In this document: positions 6,234 to 14,444 of the stretch, in pieces
How positions within the stretch are numbered: position 1 is the first letter of the stretch
Layout of the letters: the number at the start of each line of letters is the position of its first letter
From: Planctomycetia bacterium
Lineage (GTDB): Bacteria; Planctomycetota; Phycisphaerae; Phycisphaerales; SM1A02
Assembly (NCBI GenBank): GCA_009936695.1
Contig: JAACEA010000045.1
Coordinates: 1-23,769 of the forward strand
Direction of reading: 5' to 3'
Length of the DNA: 23,769 bases
Made by a program: the position numbers and the translations under genes
The notes under the pieces: model-generated
Told to the model about the DNA's origin: nothing
What the model saw: the letters and a program-made list of their open reading frames with translations, nothing else
The model's database searches: none

Positions 6234-8402
6234 ATGCAGCGAAGAATGGAGACGACGTCCACCCCCCGCGGGGCGGGAATCGCCCTATTGATCACCCTCG
6301 CGACCACGGTCGGCGGAGCCCGGGCCGCGGAGAACCTGCTTGAGAACGGTTCCTTCGAATCGGGATTCGAAGGGTGGGCGACCACGGGGCCGGTCTCGAT
6401 CGGGAACGACGCCCACGAGGGCTCGAATGCGGCGCGGCTCGAACCCGGATCCGGTCAGACCGCGGAGGTCTCCCAGTGGATCGAGGATCTCACCCCCCGC
6501 GGTCGCTACACGATCGCCGCCCGCATCCGGACCACGGATCGACTGGTACCTCCGATCCTCGGCGTCCGAAACGGCGCCCAGATCGGCAAGGCGCACGGCT
6601 GGGTCGCGATCGACGACGAGAACCGATGGCTCGAACGTCGGTTCGAAGTCCACGTCGACGACGACGCCACGGCGTTCGAGGTGTACCTCCAGGGTTGGCA
6701 GACCGACCGGGACGCCGTCGTCGAATTCGATTCGGTACGGGCCTGGGAAGGCCGGCAGCCACCACCGGAAGCGGACCCCGGCGAGCCGCCGTGGGCGGAG
6801 GCCCCCGTGATCACGATCGTGCCCGACGCGGGCGACTCGCTGTTGCGCAATCCGGGCTTCGACGATCCCGACGGCGGGGCGTGGGCGTTGGGACTCAACG
6901 CGACGATCGAGACCGTCGACGCGGTGCCGACCCTCCGGCTCCTGTCGACCGCCGACACGTCGAGAACGTCCCAGCCGCTGGAACTGCTGCTTCCACCCGA
7001 CGGCGAGTGGACCATCTCCGTGGACGTTCGAACCGATCCGGATGTCGTCGGGACGGTCTACTTCACGGGCGCGGACGAGTTCCTGGTCACCCGCTCGTTC
7101 ACGAACACCGACTGGCAGACGATCGAGCTCGACATCCAGACCGGCGACCGATGGCTCCGGCAGGGAAAGCTGACCCTCGAGAACTGGAAGAACCAACCCG
7201 GGTCCGCGTGGTTCCGGGATGTCCGGTTCACCGCCCGGGGCGATGAATGGTCACCGACCGTCGAATCACCGCCCGCACGGACTTCCGAAGTCTTCTTCGA
7301 CGACTTCTCCGATGGCACGCTCGATCCCGACCGTTGGTTGATCTCCGGGAAGGCCTGGGGCGGTGACAACGGCGGGGTCGCACCCGACAACGTCATTCTG
7401 GTCGAGGACTTCGACGACGGCGAGCCGATCATCGCGCTCCGCCTCGAAGCCCATGGCGACCTCTACTCCGGCGACCTCGAACACAACGGCCGCCGCACCC
7501 GGGTCGGTGCCGCCATCGCGACCCGGGACTACTACGCCTCCGGTCGGTACGAGGTCCGGGCCCGCGTCGCCCCCGAGTACGGAACCTGCACCGCCTTCTG
7601 GCCCTTCCACTACATCGACCACCGCATGGGCGAGGCGGAGTACTGGCACGAGCCCAATCCGCGGCGAAACACCGAGATCGACTGGGAGTTCCCGACCGAC
7701 CTCGCGGGTTCCGACACCGGGAACTTCTCCTTCACCAAGGCCCGGACGAATTCGTGGGGCGGGCAGTTCGGCGGCGAGGGTGGAGAGCACAAGGGACGCA
7801 AGGTGCTGACGGACGAGTTCGGCAAGCCGCTCGATCTCGCGACCGAAGCCCTCGACGGGCGGTATCACACCTTCACGATCGAATGGCGATCGGGAAGCGA
7901 TCTCGGCGACGAAGCGATCAACCGGGACGACGTCGGTTCGGTGCGGTGGCTGCTCGACGGGCGACTGGTCGACGAGCTTCACGATGTCGAGTTCGGGCAG
8001 GGCAACGTCCCCTTCCGCGCGGCGCGGTTCTGGCTCGGGACGTGGTTCCCGGCCGCCGGCTACGCGGGCGACGTCGGCTGGACCGGCAATCCCGACTTCG
8101 ACACCACCGCGGCGCACATCGCCTGGGTCCGAATCACGCCCTTCGACGAGCCGCGTGATCAGTGGGTCGACGAGACCGTTCCGAATCTCGCATGGGCGGG
8201 ACCCGACGAGTATCCGGCCTCGATCGATCCGATCGAATCGATCACCGCGGACATCAACCTCGACGGACGGGTCGACGGCGGCGACCTCGCGATCCTGCTC
8301 GCCGCGTGGAACACCGCGCTGGCGGAGGCGGACCTCGATGGGTCGGGCCTCGTGGACGGTGGCGATCTCGCCCGGCTCCTCGCCGACTGGACGATGCCAT
8401 GA
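6234..8402 (+). CDS. Secreted glycoside hydrolase family 16 enzyme with two CBM-like domains and dockerin-like tail
   Basis: The 722-residue product has a signal peptide (about 1-31). Two beta-sandwich carbohydrate-binding-like domains follow (about 33-175, opening with NLLENGSFESGFEGW, and 200-345, opening with LLRNPGFDDPDGGAW). A GH16 catalytic domain spans about 352-640, and paired dockerin-like loops lie at 672-720 (DINLDGRVDGGDLAILLAAW and DLDGSGLVDGGDLARLLADW). The GH16 motif is E481-I-D483-W-E485: nucleophile, helper aspartate and acid/base are all present. The ExDxE spacing without the extra bulge residue is that of lichenase/XTH-type members; most agarases and laminarinases have ExDxxE. 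It probably cleaves a beta-1,3/1,4-type polysaccharide outside the cell; the exact substrate is not readable. The start is well fixed by GGAGGAG 6 bases before ATG. Confidence 0.9.
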   Translation: MQRRMETTSTPRGAGIALLITLATTVGGARAAENLLENGSFESGFEGWATTGPVSIGNDAHEGSNAARLEPGSGQTAEVSQWIEDLTPRGRYTIAARIRTTDRLVPPILGVRNGAQIGKAHGWVAIDDENRWLERRFEVHVDDDATAFEVYLQGWQTDRDAVVEFDSVRAWEGRQPPPEADPGEPPWAEAPVITIVPDAGDSLLRNPGFDDPDGGAWALGLNATIETVDAVPTLRLLSTADTSRTSQPLELLLPPDGEWTISVDVRTDPDVVGTVYFTGADEFLVTRSFTNTDWQTIELDIQTGDRWLRQGKLTLENWKNQPGSAWFRDVRFTARGDEWSPTVESPPARTSEVFFDDFSDGTLDPDRWLISGKAWGGDNGGVAPDNVILVEDFDDGEPIIALRLEAHGDLYSGDLEHNGRRTRVGAAIATRDYYASGRYEVRARVAPEYGTCTAFWPFHYIDHRMGEAEYWHEPNPRRNTEIDWEFPTDLAGSDTGNFSFTKARTNSWGGQFGGEGGEHKGRKVLTDEFGKPLDLATEALDGRYHTFTIEWRSGSDLGDEAINRDDVGSVRWLLDGRLVDELHDVEFGQGNVPFRAARFWLGTWFPAAGYAGDVGWTGNPDFDTTAAHIAWVRITPFDEPRDQWVDETVPNLAWAGPDEYPASIDPIESITADINLDGRVDGGDLAILLAAWNTALAEADLDGSGLVDGGDLARLLADWTMP

Positions 8403-8490
8403 GGGTGCCGATCCGTCGACGAGGGGCACCCGACACGCCTCGGGATCGACCGCGACGTCCGTGTCGAACCGGGTGACCGGTGGGAGGAAC

Positions 8491-8527
8491 GCGATTCGGG
8501 GGGTGGCCGCTCGGCCCCCCGAATCGC
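8491..8527 (+). terminator. Hairpin after the GH16 gene
   Basis: A perfect 13-base inverted repeat pairs GCGATTCGGGGGG (8491-8503) with CCCCCCGAATCGC (8515-8527) around an 11-base loop. It lies about 90 bases after the GH16 stop and before the YdhR-like gene. No T-run follows, so it may be a rho-independent-like terminator or a transcript-stabilising hairpin. Confidence 0.55.
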
Positions 8528-8624
8528 GCCCGGTCCCGGCGTCGATCGGCTCTGAACACGCCTCCGGCGACGTCTCGGGTACCACTCAGGTACCGCGGTG
8601 ATGAGAGTCGATACCCTCGACACC

Positions 8625-8927
8625 ATGCACATCCTCATCATCAACTTCAATCTCAACGACATCACCCGCGCCGAGTACGAAACGGTCTGCGCCGAAGTCG
8701 CCCCCGAGTTCGCCGCGATTCCCGGGCTGATCTCGAAGAAGTGGCTCGCCAACGAGGTGACCAACACCTACGGGGGCGTCTACCTCTTCGAGAGCGAGAA
8801 GGCGATGCACGACTACCAGCAGTCCGAGCTGTTCAAGTCGGTCGCCGGCAATCCCGGGTTCGTAAACGCCTCCGCGACGCCGTTCGAGATGCTGGCGGGT
8901 CCGTCGAAGGTGACCGGCGTCGCGTAG
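8625..8927 (+). CDS. YdhR-like / monooxygenase-fold small protein
   Basis: The 100-residue product reads as a dimeric alpha/beta-barrel protein of the YdhR or antibiotic-biosynthesis-monooxygenase type. A first strand (MHILIINFNLN) leads to a helix (YETVCAEVAPEFAAIPGL), a second strand (ISKKWLANE), a strand with the typical GGVYLFES, and a helix (AMHDYQQSELFKSV). The function is probably oxidation or binding of a small aromatic molecule, by family only. The start at 8625 fits the family's N-terminus; an in-frame ATG at 8598 would add nine residues (MMRVDTLDT). Neither has a strong ribosome site. The trhO gene begins 31 bases after the stop, so co-transcription is possible. Confidence 0.75.
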   Translation: MHILIINFNLNDITRAEYETVCAEVAPEFAAIPGLISKKWLANEVTNTYGGVYLFESEKAMHDYQQSELFKSVAGNPGFVNASATPFEMLAGPSKVTGVA

Positions 8928-8958
8928 TCCGACGTCCCTTCGAATCGGAACCCGCTCG

Positions 8959-9882
8959 ATGCTCGTCGCGTCGTTCTACAAGTTCACCTCGCTCGAGGAT
9001 CCCGCCTCCATGGTGGATCCGCTGGAGCGATGCTGCGCGACGCACGACGTCCGGGGGATCGTGCTGCTCGCCCCGGAAGGGATCAACGCGACCATCGCGG
9101 GGACTCGTGAAGACGTGATGGCGGTGATCGATCATCTTCGAGCCGACACCCGTCTCGCGGACCTGACCTGGAAGGACGCGGAAACGGATCGACCGCCGTT
9201 TCGGAAGATGCGGGTCCGACTCAAGCGAGAGATCGTCACGATGGGGATCGAGGGCATCGATCCCACGAACCTGACCGGGACGTATGTCGCGCCCGAGGAC
9301 TGGAACGCGTTGATCAGTGATCCGGACGTGATCGTGATCGACACGAGGAACGAGTACGAAGTCGCGATCGGCTCGTTCCGGAACGCCGTCGATCCGGGAA
9401 TCGAATCGTTCGGCGAGCTCCCGGCCTGGCTCGATGCCCAGATCGACGTGACTCGTCAACCGAAGGTCGCGATGTTCTGCACCGGAGGCATCCGTTGCGA
9501 GAAGTCCACCGCCCTCCTGAAGCAGCGTGGGATTCGCGACGTCTATCACCTCGAAGGCGGGATTCTGAAGTACCTCGAGCGGGTACCCGAGGAGGACAGC
9601 CTCTGGAGCGGGGAATGCTTCGTCTTCGACGAGCGGGTGGCCGTCGGGCACGGACTCGAGGTCGGCGACGCGACGCTCTGCCGCGCCTGTCGCGATCCGA
9701 TCCGGGCCGCCGACCGTGCGTCGGATCTGTATCTCGAAGGCGTGAGCTGCCCCCGCTGCCACGGTCGGACCACCGATGAACAGAAGGCCCGGTTCGCGGA
9801 ACGAAAGCGACAGATCGATCTCGCACGCGGCCGCGGGGACTCACACCTCTCCCGCGTCCCCGACGCCCGAACCGAAAACTGA
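8959..9882 (+). CDS. trhO: tRNA uridine(34) hydroxylase (rhodanese family, YceA)
   Basis: The 307-residue product matches TrhO/YceA, the prephenate-independent enzyme that hydroxylates U34 of tRNA on the way to 5-carboxymethoxy- or methoxyuridine. The N-terminal ferredoxin-like domain carries APEGINATIAGT (residues 38-49). A rhodanese domain follows, with IDTRNEYEVAIGSF and the catalytic loop CTGGIRCEKS (C174, C180). A C-terminal zinc-ribbon-like segment has cysteine pairs CRACRD and CPRCHG, as in the full-length family. The length is normal. It acts in the cytoplasm on tRNA. The start ATG at 8959 matches the family's N-terminus (SFYKF). Confidence 0.92.
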   Translation: MLVASFYKFTSLEDPASMVDPLERCCATHDVRGIVLLAPEGINATIAGTREDVMAVIDHLRADTRLADLTWKDAETDRPPFRKMRVRLKREIVTMGIEGIDPTNLTGTYVAPEDWNALISDPDVIVIDTRNEYEVAIGSFRNAVDPGIESFGELPAWLDAQIDVTRQPKVAMFCTGGIRCEKSTALLKQRGIRDVYHLEGGILKYLERVPEEDSLWSGECFVFDERVAVGHGLEVGDATLCRACRDPIRAADRASDLYLEGVSCPRCHGRTTDEQKARFAERKRQIDLARGRGDSHLSRVPDARTEN

Positions 9883-9933
9883 TCCAGCCCTCGATCGCCT
9901 GCCGAAGATGTTCGAAGAGGCGGAGGGCCGGTC

Positions 9934-10185
9934 ATGCAGGGACAGATCGCGACATGGACGCTGGCGGCCGCGACCCTCTTCAGATTCGGCCCCCCGGTGA
10001 TCGAAGCCCTTCGTCCGTATGTCGACGACGACGATCAGCAGTGTCGAGACACGGTGCGATCGATCATCGAACGCCTGGAACATCCCGAGCGGACCTGGGA
10101 CCAGTGCGAGAACCGGCTCCCTCGACTCTCCTGGACGAGGCACGATCCACTCTCCTTCGACTTCTGGGAAGCAACCTCCCCTTGA
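9934..10185 (+). CDS. Small hypothetical protein
   Basis: The 83-residue ORF is supported mainly by a good ribosome site, GGAGGG, 6 bases before its ATG, and by its position in a forward run. The product has a short apolar N-terminus (ATWTLAAATLFRFG), an acidic patch (DDDD at 51-54 region) and a charged helix (CRDTVRSIIERLEHPERTW). No family is recognised. It ends 19 bases before the next small membrane protein, suggesting a pair. Confidence 0.5.
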   Translation: MQGQIATWTLAAATLFRFGPPVIEALRPYVDDDDQQCRDTVRSIIERLEHPERTWDQCENRLPRLSWTRHDPLSFDFWEATSP

Positions 10186-10204
10186 AGGATCCACACCACG
10201 TTCC

Positions 10205-10447
10205 ATGAGCCACCTCGATTCCGTCATCGACTTTCTGATGGGACTTGATCGCACGGAGGTCGTCTTCTGTGCCTGCATCCTGGTCGCGCCGATCGGCGGC
10301 TTCTGGTACCAGTACGAGGAAACCGACGACTCCTGGCCGGTACTGCTCGGATGGACCGCGCTGTGGACGATCCTGTTCCCCGTCGGCGTCTTCCTGTTCT
10401 TCTGGCAGCTCCATCACTACGCCAGGATCGGCTCGCATCGCGACTGA
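10205..10447 (+). CDS. Small two-helix membrane protein
   Basis: The 80-residue product has two hydrophobic segments, at about residues 20-35 (VVFCACILVAPIGGFWY) and 45-67 (VLLGWTALWTILFPVGVFLFFW). A short acidic loop (EETDD) lies between them, and the tail is basic (HHYARIGSHRD). ATG 10205 is chosen as the start of protein-like sequence; AAGGA lies rather far upstream. The longer frame from 10019 overlaps the previous gene and is rejected. The function is unknown. It may be a small stress or assembly factor, but nothing in the sequence shows this. Confidence 0.6.
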   Translation: MSHLDSVIDFLMGLDRTEVVFCACILVAPIGGFWYQYEETDDSWPVLLGWTALWTILFPVGVFLFFWQLHHYARIGSHRD

Positions 10448-10542
10448 TCGAGTGTGCGCGGCGGATGGGATCCGGCTACGCTCGGAACGCCGGCGCGAAC
10501 GAGTCTGCGAACGCGACGGTGCCCTTCCCCGAGGAGCCCACG

Positions 10543-12567
10543 ATGCACTTCACCGCCATCAAGCCCGACCGACGACCGAGCGACGCCCGCACGTCGCGTC
10601 CACGCCCCTGGAACCGCGGAAGCCTCGCCGTGGCCTTCGCGCTCGCATGGTCGGGTCTGACCATGGGCGCATCAGGGCAGGCCGGCGATCCGCATCACGA
10701 TCCGACATCGCCCCCGATCCGGGTCTACATCCTGATGGGACAGTCGAACATGGTCGGGTTCGGACGAATCGGCCCGGTGGACACCGAAGGCACCCTCGAA
10801 CATCTCGTCAAGACGAAGGGCGAACGGCCGGACCTGCTCGACGACGCCGGCGATTGGCGAGTGCGTGACGACGTCTGGTGCGTCCAGGTCACTGCCGGGA
10901 CTCGTCGCGGCTGGCTGGAGCCCGGATTCGGCGCCCGCCCCAATCTGATCGGTCCCGAACTCGGATTCGGCATCGCGGTCGGTGATCGTCACCACGAGCC
11001 GGTCCTGCTCATCAAGGCATCGCAGGGAAACCGAAGCCTCGGATGGGACATCCTGCCTCCCGGAAGCGAGCGATTCCAGCACGACGGACGAATCTACGCG
11101 GGCTACAAGGACAATCCGTCGTCGTGGACCGAGGACGATCCGGGGAAACCCGTCGACTGGTACGCCGGCAAGCAGTACGACGACTTCGTCACCGACATCC
11201 GAAAGGTCCTCGACCATCTCTCCGACCACACGCCGGCCTCCGACGATCATCCCTGGGAGATCGCGGGCTTCGTCTGGTGGCAGGGACACAAGGACCAGAA
11301 TCCGGCGCATGCGAGTCGGTACGAAGCGAATCTGGTGCGATTGATCGACGCCCTGCGACGAGAGTTCGATGCGCCGAAGGCACCCTTCGTGCTCGCGACC
11401 ATCGCCTTCGATGGCTGGAAACTCGCGGGTGCCGGCCGGACCGTGGCGGAGGCCCAGCTCGCGGTCGACGGGGAAACAGGACGGCACCCCGAACACCGGG
11501 GCAATGTGAAGACCGTCGAAGTCCGCGACCATTGGCGCGACCCCACGGTCTCCCCCACCCGCCAGGGGCACCACTACAACCACAACGCCGAGACCTATCT
11601 GCTGGTCGGCGAAGCGCTGGGCGAGGCGATGCTCGCACTCGAACCGCCGCCGAAGAAGGACACCCGGACCTTCATCCCCGTGCCTGATGAACCGACCTAT
11701 CACGTGCTCGAGGGGTACGACCCGAAGTGGCGGACCCAGATCCGGGACGGCGTCGAGCTGGCGCGATCCTTCTGGGGGAGTTACGGACCCGCGCACGTCT
11801 TCGTAGTCGGTTCCGAAGCGGGCGAGACGATCCCGGCGGCACCGCGCGACGCATTCATCGAGGACTACTGCCGGTGGCGGACCCGGGGCACCGGACGAAG
11901 CGCCATCGAGTGCCGATCGCATGCGACCGAGCGTTTCATCGACGTCGCGGAACGTGGTGATTCGGAAGCCTATCTCTCGTGGGTCGAGGAGTTCGAACAG
12001 CCCGAGGCGGAACTCGTCTTCATCAACGTGCACCAGTGGGATCACGACGGGGATGAGATCCCGGACCCGGTGCTTCGCGGGATCCATGAATACACCCACG
12101 TCTTCCAGAAGGGCTTCGCGACGATGCCGACCTGGATGATGGAGGGCGGGGCGGTCTTTTCCGAGGGTTGGGTTCCGTACACCGCCGGACGCTGTGGCCA
12201 CGAATTCATGGCAAGACGGATGGACCACCTCATGGATCGGGCCCGCTCGGTCGAAGATCCGGACCTCACCATCGCCGACATGGAGGACATCGACACCGCG
12301 TCCGCGAAGGTCCGGAAGCACTACCGGGAGCTTGCGTACGACACCGGCGCGTGGGCGGTCGCGTTCCTGATCCACCAGTCACCGAGCGGAAGCGTGGCGG
12401 CCTACCGCGACGAGTTCCACCCGATGATCACCGAACTCGGCTGGGAGGCGGCACTCGCTCGCTACCTCGACATCGAGGACAAGGCCGTGTTCTATCGAGC
12501 CTTCGAGTCCTTCTTGAAGGCCCCGCGAAAGACGCAGATGAAGGTCCTTCGCGACATCCAGCCCTGA
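10543..12567 (+). CDS. Secreted SGNH acetylesterase (SASA/CE6-like) fused to a gluzincin-type domain
   Basis: The 674-residue product starts with a long basic leader and hydrophobic core (about 28-46), a probable signal peptide. Residues about 55-370 form a sialate-O-acetylesterase/acetylxylan-esterase-like SGNH domain: GQSNMVG (Ser68), oxyanion-type blocks, WWQGHKD, and a closing GHHYNHNAETYLLVGEAL with the probable catalytic histidine. Residues about 400-670 form a second domain with H515-E516-Y-T-H519 and W-M-M-E534-G, the pattern of a gluzincin zinc peptidase (HExxH plus downstream Glu). It could deacetylate a polysaccharide and cut protein, or the second domain could be a peptidase-like module of other function. 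GAGGAG seven bases before ATG fixes the start. It converges with the next gene, with only three bases between stops. Confidence 0.85.
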   Translation: MHFTAIKPDRRPSDARTSRPRPWNRGSLAVAFALAWSGLTMGASGQAGDPHHDPTSPPIRVYILMGQSNMVGFGRIGPVDTEGTLEHLVKTKGERPDLLDDAGDWRVRDDVWCVQVTAGTRRGWLEPGFGARPNLIGPELGFGIAVGDRHHEPVLLIKASQGNRSLGWDILPPGSERFQHDGRIYAGYKDNPSSWTEDDPGKPVDWYAGKQYDDFVTDIRKVLDHLSDHTPASDDHPWEIAGFVWWQGHKDQNPAHASRYEANLVRLIDALRREFDAPKAPFVLATIAFDGWKLAGAGRTVAEAQLAVDGETGRHPEHRGNVKTVEVRDHWRDPTVSPTRQGHHYNHNAETYLLVGEALGEAMLALEPPPKKDTRTFIPVPDEPTYHVLEGYDPKWRTQIRDGVELARSFWGSYGPAHVFVVGSEAGETIPAAPRDAFIEDYCRWRTRGTGRSAIECRSHATERFIDVAERGDSEAYLSWVEEFEQPEAELVFINVHQWDHDGDEIPDPVLRGIHEYTHVFQKGFATMPTWMMEGGAVFSEGWVPYTAGRCGHEFMARRMDHLMDRARSVEDPDLTIADMEDIDTASAKVRKHYRELAYDTGAWAVAFLIHQSPSGSVAAYRDEFHPMITELGWEAALARYLDIEDKAVFYRAFESFLKAPRKTQMKVLRDIQP

Positions 12568-12570
12568 CCC

Positions 12571-13656
12571 TCACGGCTGGTCGGACGGGCATTCGCCCCA
12601 GGCCGCGAGCAGCAGGCCGACATCGCTGCCACCGGTCGTTCCGTCGCCGTCGAGATCGCCCGCGGCGGTCTGCCACGCGGCGGCGAGCAGGCCGAGATCG
12701 GCGCCGTTGACCCGGCCATCTCCGTTGAAATCGGCGGGACACGGCGGCGGCAACGCGCAGCCATCGAAGAAGTCGCGGACGTACTCGCGCTGGACCGGGT
12801 TCATCCCGTGGCCCGCATCGCCGCGCAGATGAACGACGCGTCCGTCGAGATACTCGTAGGCGAACACGTTGCTGCGACCGATGCGCTCGCCGGAGCCGGT
12901 GAGCGGATCTCCGTCGTACCCCTGGCTTCGTGCGATCCGGAAGGCGGAGTCCCGCGCCTCCAGAAAGACGAGACCTCCGGGGCCCGGCCCCCCGTCGTAC
13001 CGGATGACCGGATCGTTCTCGTTGCAGATGCCGAGGTATCGCCGTCCCGGCATCGGCTCGGTCTCGATGTCATAGCCGCAGAATGGAGCGCCGGGCTGGG
13101 TCGTTCCACCGGGACGGTGGAAACCGCCCGCGTGAAACTGCGCCGTGACGAGCTGGGACACCACGGCGGCGATCCGATCGATTCCCGGGTTGTCGTTCTC
13201 GATGAGCACGCGATTCGCGAGGGCGGATCCGTTGGACACGCCGAGGATCCGGATCCGGTTCGGATCGACGTTGGCGAAGGTCTGCAGCCGCTCGACGAGC
13301 TCCGCGATCATCTCCAGGTCCGGGGCGTCGCTTCCCTCGCCGCAGATGTTCCAACTCGAGGCGTATCCCGAAGGCGCCACGAGGGCGTGGCACGGAAGCA
13401 GGCCGACGAATCCCGGCAGCATGCCGGCGCCGTTGCCGCCGTTTCCGTGAAGCAGGATGCAGATCGGGAACCCGGTCGCCGGCGGCTCGCCGTTCGGAAC
13501 GTGGATGGCCATCGGGTATCGCCACCCGTCCGGCTGCTGCGACCACTCAAGCGTGATGTCGATCGAGGTGTCCGGTCGGAGATCCTCCCCCGTCGCGTCG
13601 AGGCAGGACACGACGGCGAAGAAGGCGATCACGATGAGGCGGTGAATCGGGGTCAT
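12571..13656 (-). CDS. Secreted PHB-depolymerase/feruloyl-esterase-like hydrolase with dockerin-like tail
   Basis: The 361-residue product begins with a signal sequence whose end VVSC18 fits a lipobox, so it may be a lipoprotein. The alpha/beta-hydrolase domain spans about 35-300, with the oxyanion loop LLHGNGGNG (69-76), nucleophile elbow G139-V-S141-N-G, a probable acid in NENDPVIRY and catalytic His in GDAGHGMNP. This is the LpqC/polyhydroxybutyrate-depolymerase-like esterase layout. Residues about 306-361 carry two dockerin-like loops (DFNGDGRVNGADLGLLAAAW and DLDGDGTTGGSDVGLLLAAW), like those of the beta-helix and GH16 proteins. Likely substrates are esters on polysaccharides or polyesters outside the cytoplasm. 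The ATG at 13656 is preceded by no clear ribosome site. Confidence 0.88.
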   Translation of the reverse strand: MTPIHRLIVIAFFAVVSCLDATGEDLRPDTSIDITLEWSQQPDGWRYPMAIHVPNGEPPATGFPICILLHGNGGNGAGMLPGFVGLLPCHALVAPSGYASSWNICGEGSDAPDLEMIAELVERLQTFANVDPNRIRILGVSNGSALANRVLIENDNPGIDRIAAVVSQLVTAQFHAGGFHRPGGTTQPGAPFCGYDIETEPMPGRRYLGICNENDPVIRYDGGPGPGGLVFLEARDSAFRIARSQGYDGDPLTGSGERIGRSNVFAYEYLDGRVVHLRGDAGHGMNPVQREYVRDFFDGCALPPPCPADFNGDGRVNGADLGLLAAAWQTAAGDLDGDGTTGGSDVGLLLAAWGECPSDQP

Positions 13657-13695
13657 GAGTCAAGGATACGAGATCGCCCGCCATCGACCAGCGGG

Positions 13696-13727
13696 CCCGG
13701 ACCGGACATCGCCGGCCAGCGTCCGGG
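13696..13727 (-). terminator. Possible terminator hairpin after pyrE
   Basis: CCCGGAC (13696-13702) and GTCCGGG (13721-13727) form a perfect 7-base inverted repeat around an 18-base loop that has its own CCGG repeats. It begins 16 bases after the leftward pyrE stop. No T-run is seen on the leftward strand, so support is modest. Confidence 0.35.
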
Positions 13728-13743
13728 AACACCGCTCCTGACT

Positions 13744-14400
13744 TCAGGACGTCGCCGCGCCGTACTGCTCGCGATACGCCGTGATCCGCATGCGATCGTC
13801 CGATCCGAGCCGATCACCGAGATGTTCAAGGATCTCGTCGAGGTCGACGATCGACCGGGTCGGCATCGCGAACTCGTCGGCGAGTTCCGCCAAGGCGGTT
13901 CGATCGGTGGTGCCTCGCTCCATCCGATTGACCGAGACGATGAGCCCGGCGAGCGAAATGCCCGCCGCGGCCCGGAGCACGGGCACGGTCTCCCGGATCG
14001 AGGTGCCGGCGGTGGTCACATCTTCGACGATCAGGACCCGATCACCGTCCCGCAGCTTCCGGCCGACGATCACGCCACCCTCGCCGTGATCCTTGGCTTC
14101 CTTACGATTGAAGCAGAACTCGACGTCGCGGCCGCGTTCCGCGAAGGCGGTGGCGACCGCGACCACCAGCGGGATGCCCTTGTAGGCCGGGCCGAACAGG
14201 ACGTCGAAACCTTGAGGAAACGAAGCGTCGATCGCATCGGCGTAGGCCCGCCCGAGGATCGCCATCTGCGAGCCGGACCGGTACAGGCCGGTGTTCACGA
14301 AGTACGGCGTCTTTCGCCCGCTCTTCGTCGTGAAGTCGCCGAAGGTGAGGACGCCCGCCTCGAGCATGAAATCGATGAATCGTCGCTGGAAGTCGTGCAT
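13744..14400 (-). CDS. pyrE: Orotate phosphoribosyltransferase
   Basis: The 218-residue product transfers phosphoribose from PRPP to orotate to make OMP in pyrimidine synthesis. Hallmarks are FGDFTTKSGRKTPYF (20-34), GPAYKGIPL (70-78), the flexible-loop segment FNRKEAKDHGEGG (97-109) and the PRPP-binding signature VLIVEDVTTAGTS (122-134). The length matches the usual size of about 210. It is cytoplasmic and acts as a dimer in characterised family members. The start at MHDF (14400) fits the family; no clear ribosome site precedes it. The ATP-grasp gene ends 44 bases upstream in the same direction, so the two are probably co-transcribed. Confidence 0.95.
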   Translation of the reverse strand: MHDFQRRFIDFMLEAGVLTFGDFTTKSGRKTPYFVNTGLYRSGSQMAILGRAYADAIDASFPQGFDVLFGPAYKGIPLVVAVATAFAERGRDVEFCFNRKEAKDHGEGGVIVGRKLRDGDRVLIVEDVTTAGTSIRETVPVLRAAAGISLAGLIVSVNRMERGTTDRTALAELADEFAMPTRSIVDLDEILEHLGDRLGSDDRMRITAYREQYGAATS

Positions 14401-14444
14401 GTCGATCGGATGGTATCTGAACCGTGGTCCGCCGCGGCCCTCGA

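Noticed and set aside
8220..8250. Repeated GATCGA-type words in the GH16 gene
   Set aside because: They follow from Ile-Asp-rich codons (IDPIESI) and such words are frequent across the window.
10672..12375. Leftward ORF of 567 codons opposite the esterase-gluzincin gene
   Set aside because: The forward strand carries clear SGNH and HExxH motifs and a ribosome site; the reverse frame is a GC-driven shadow.
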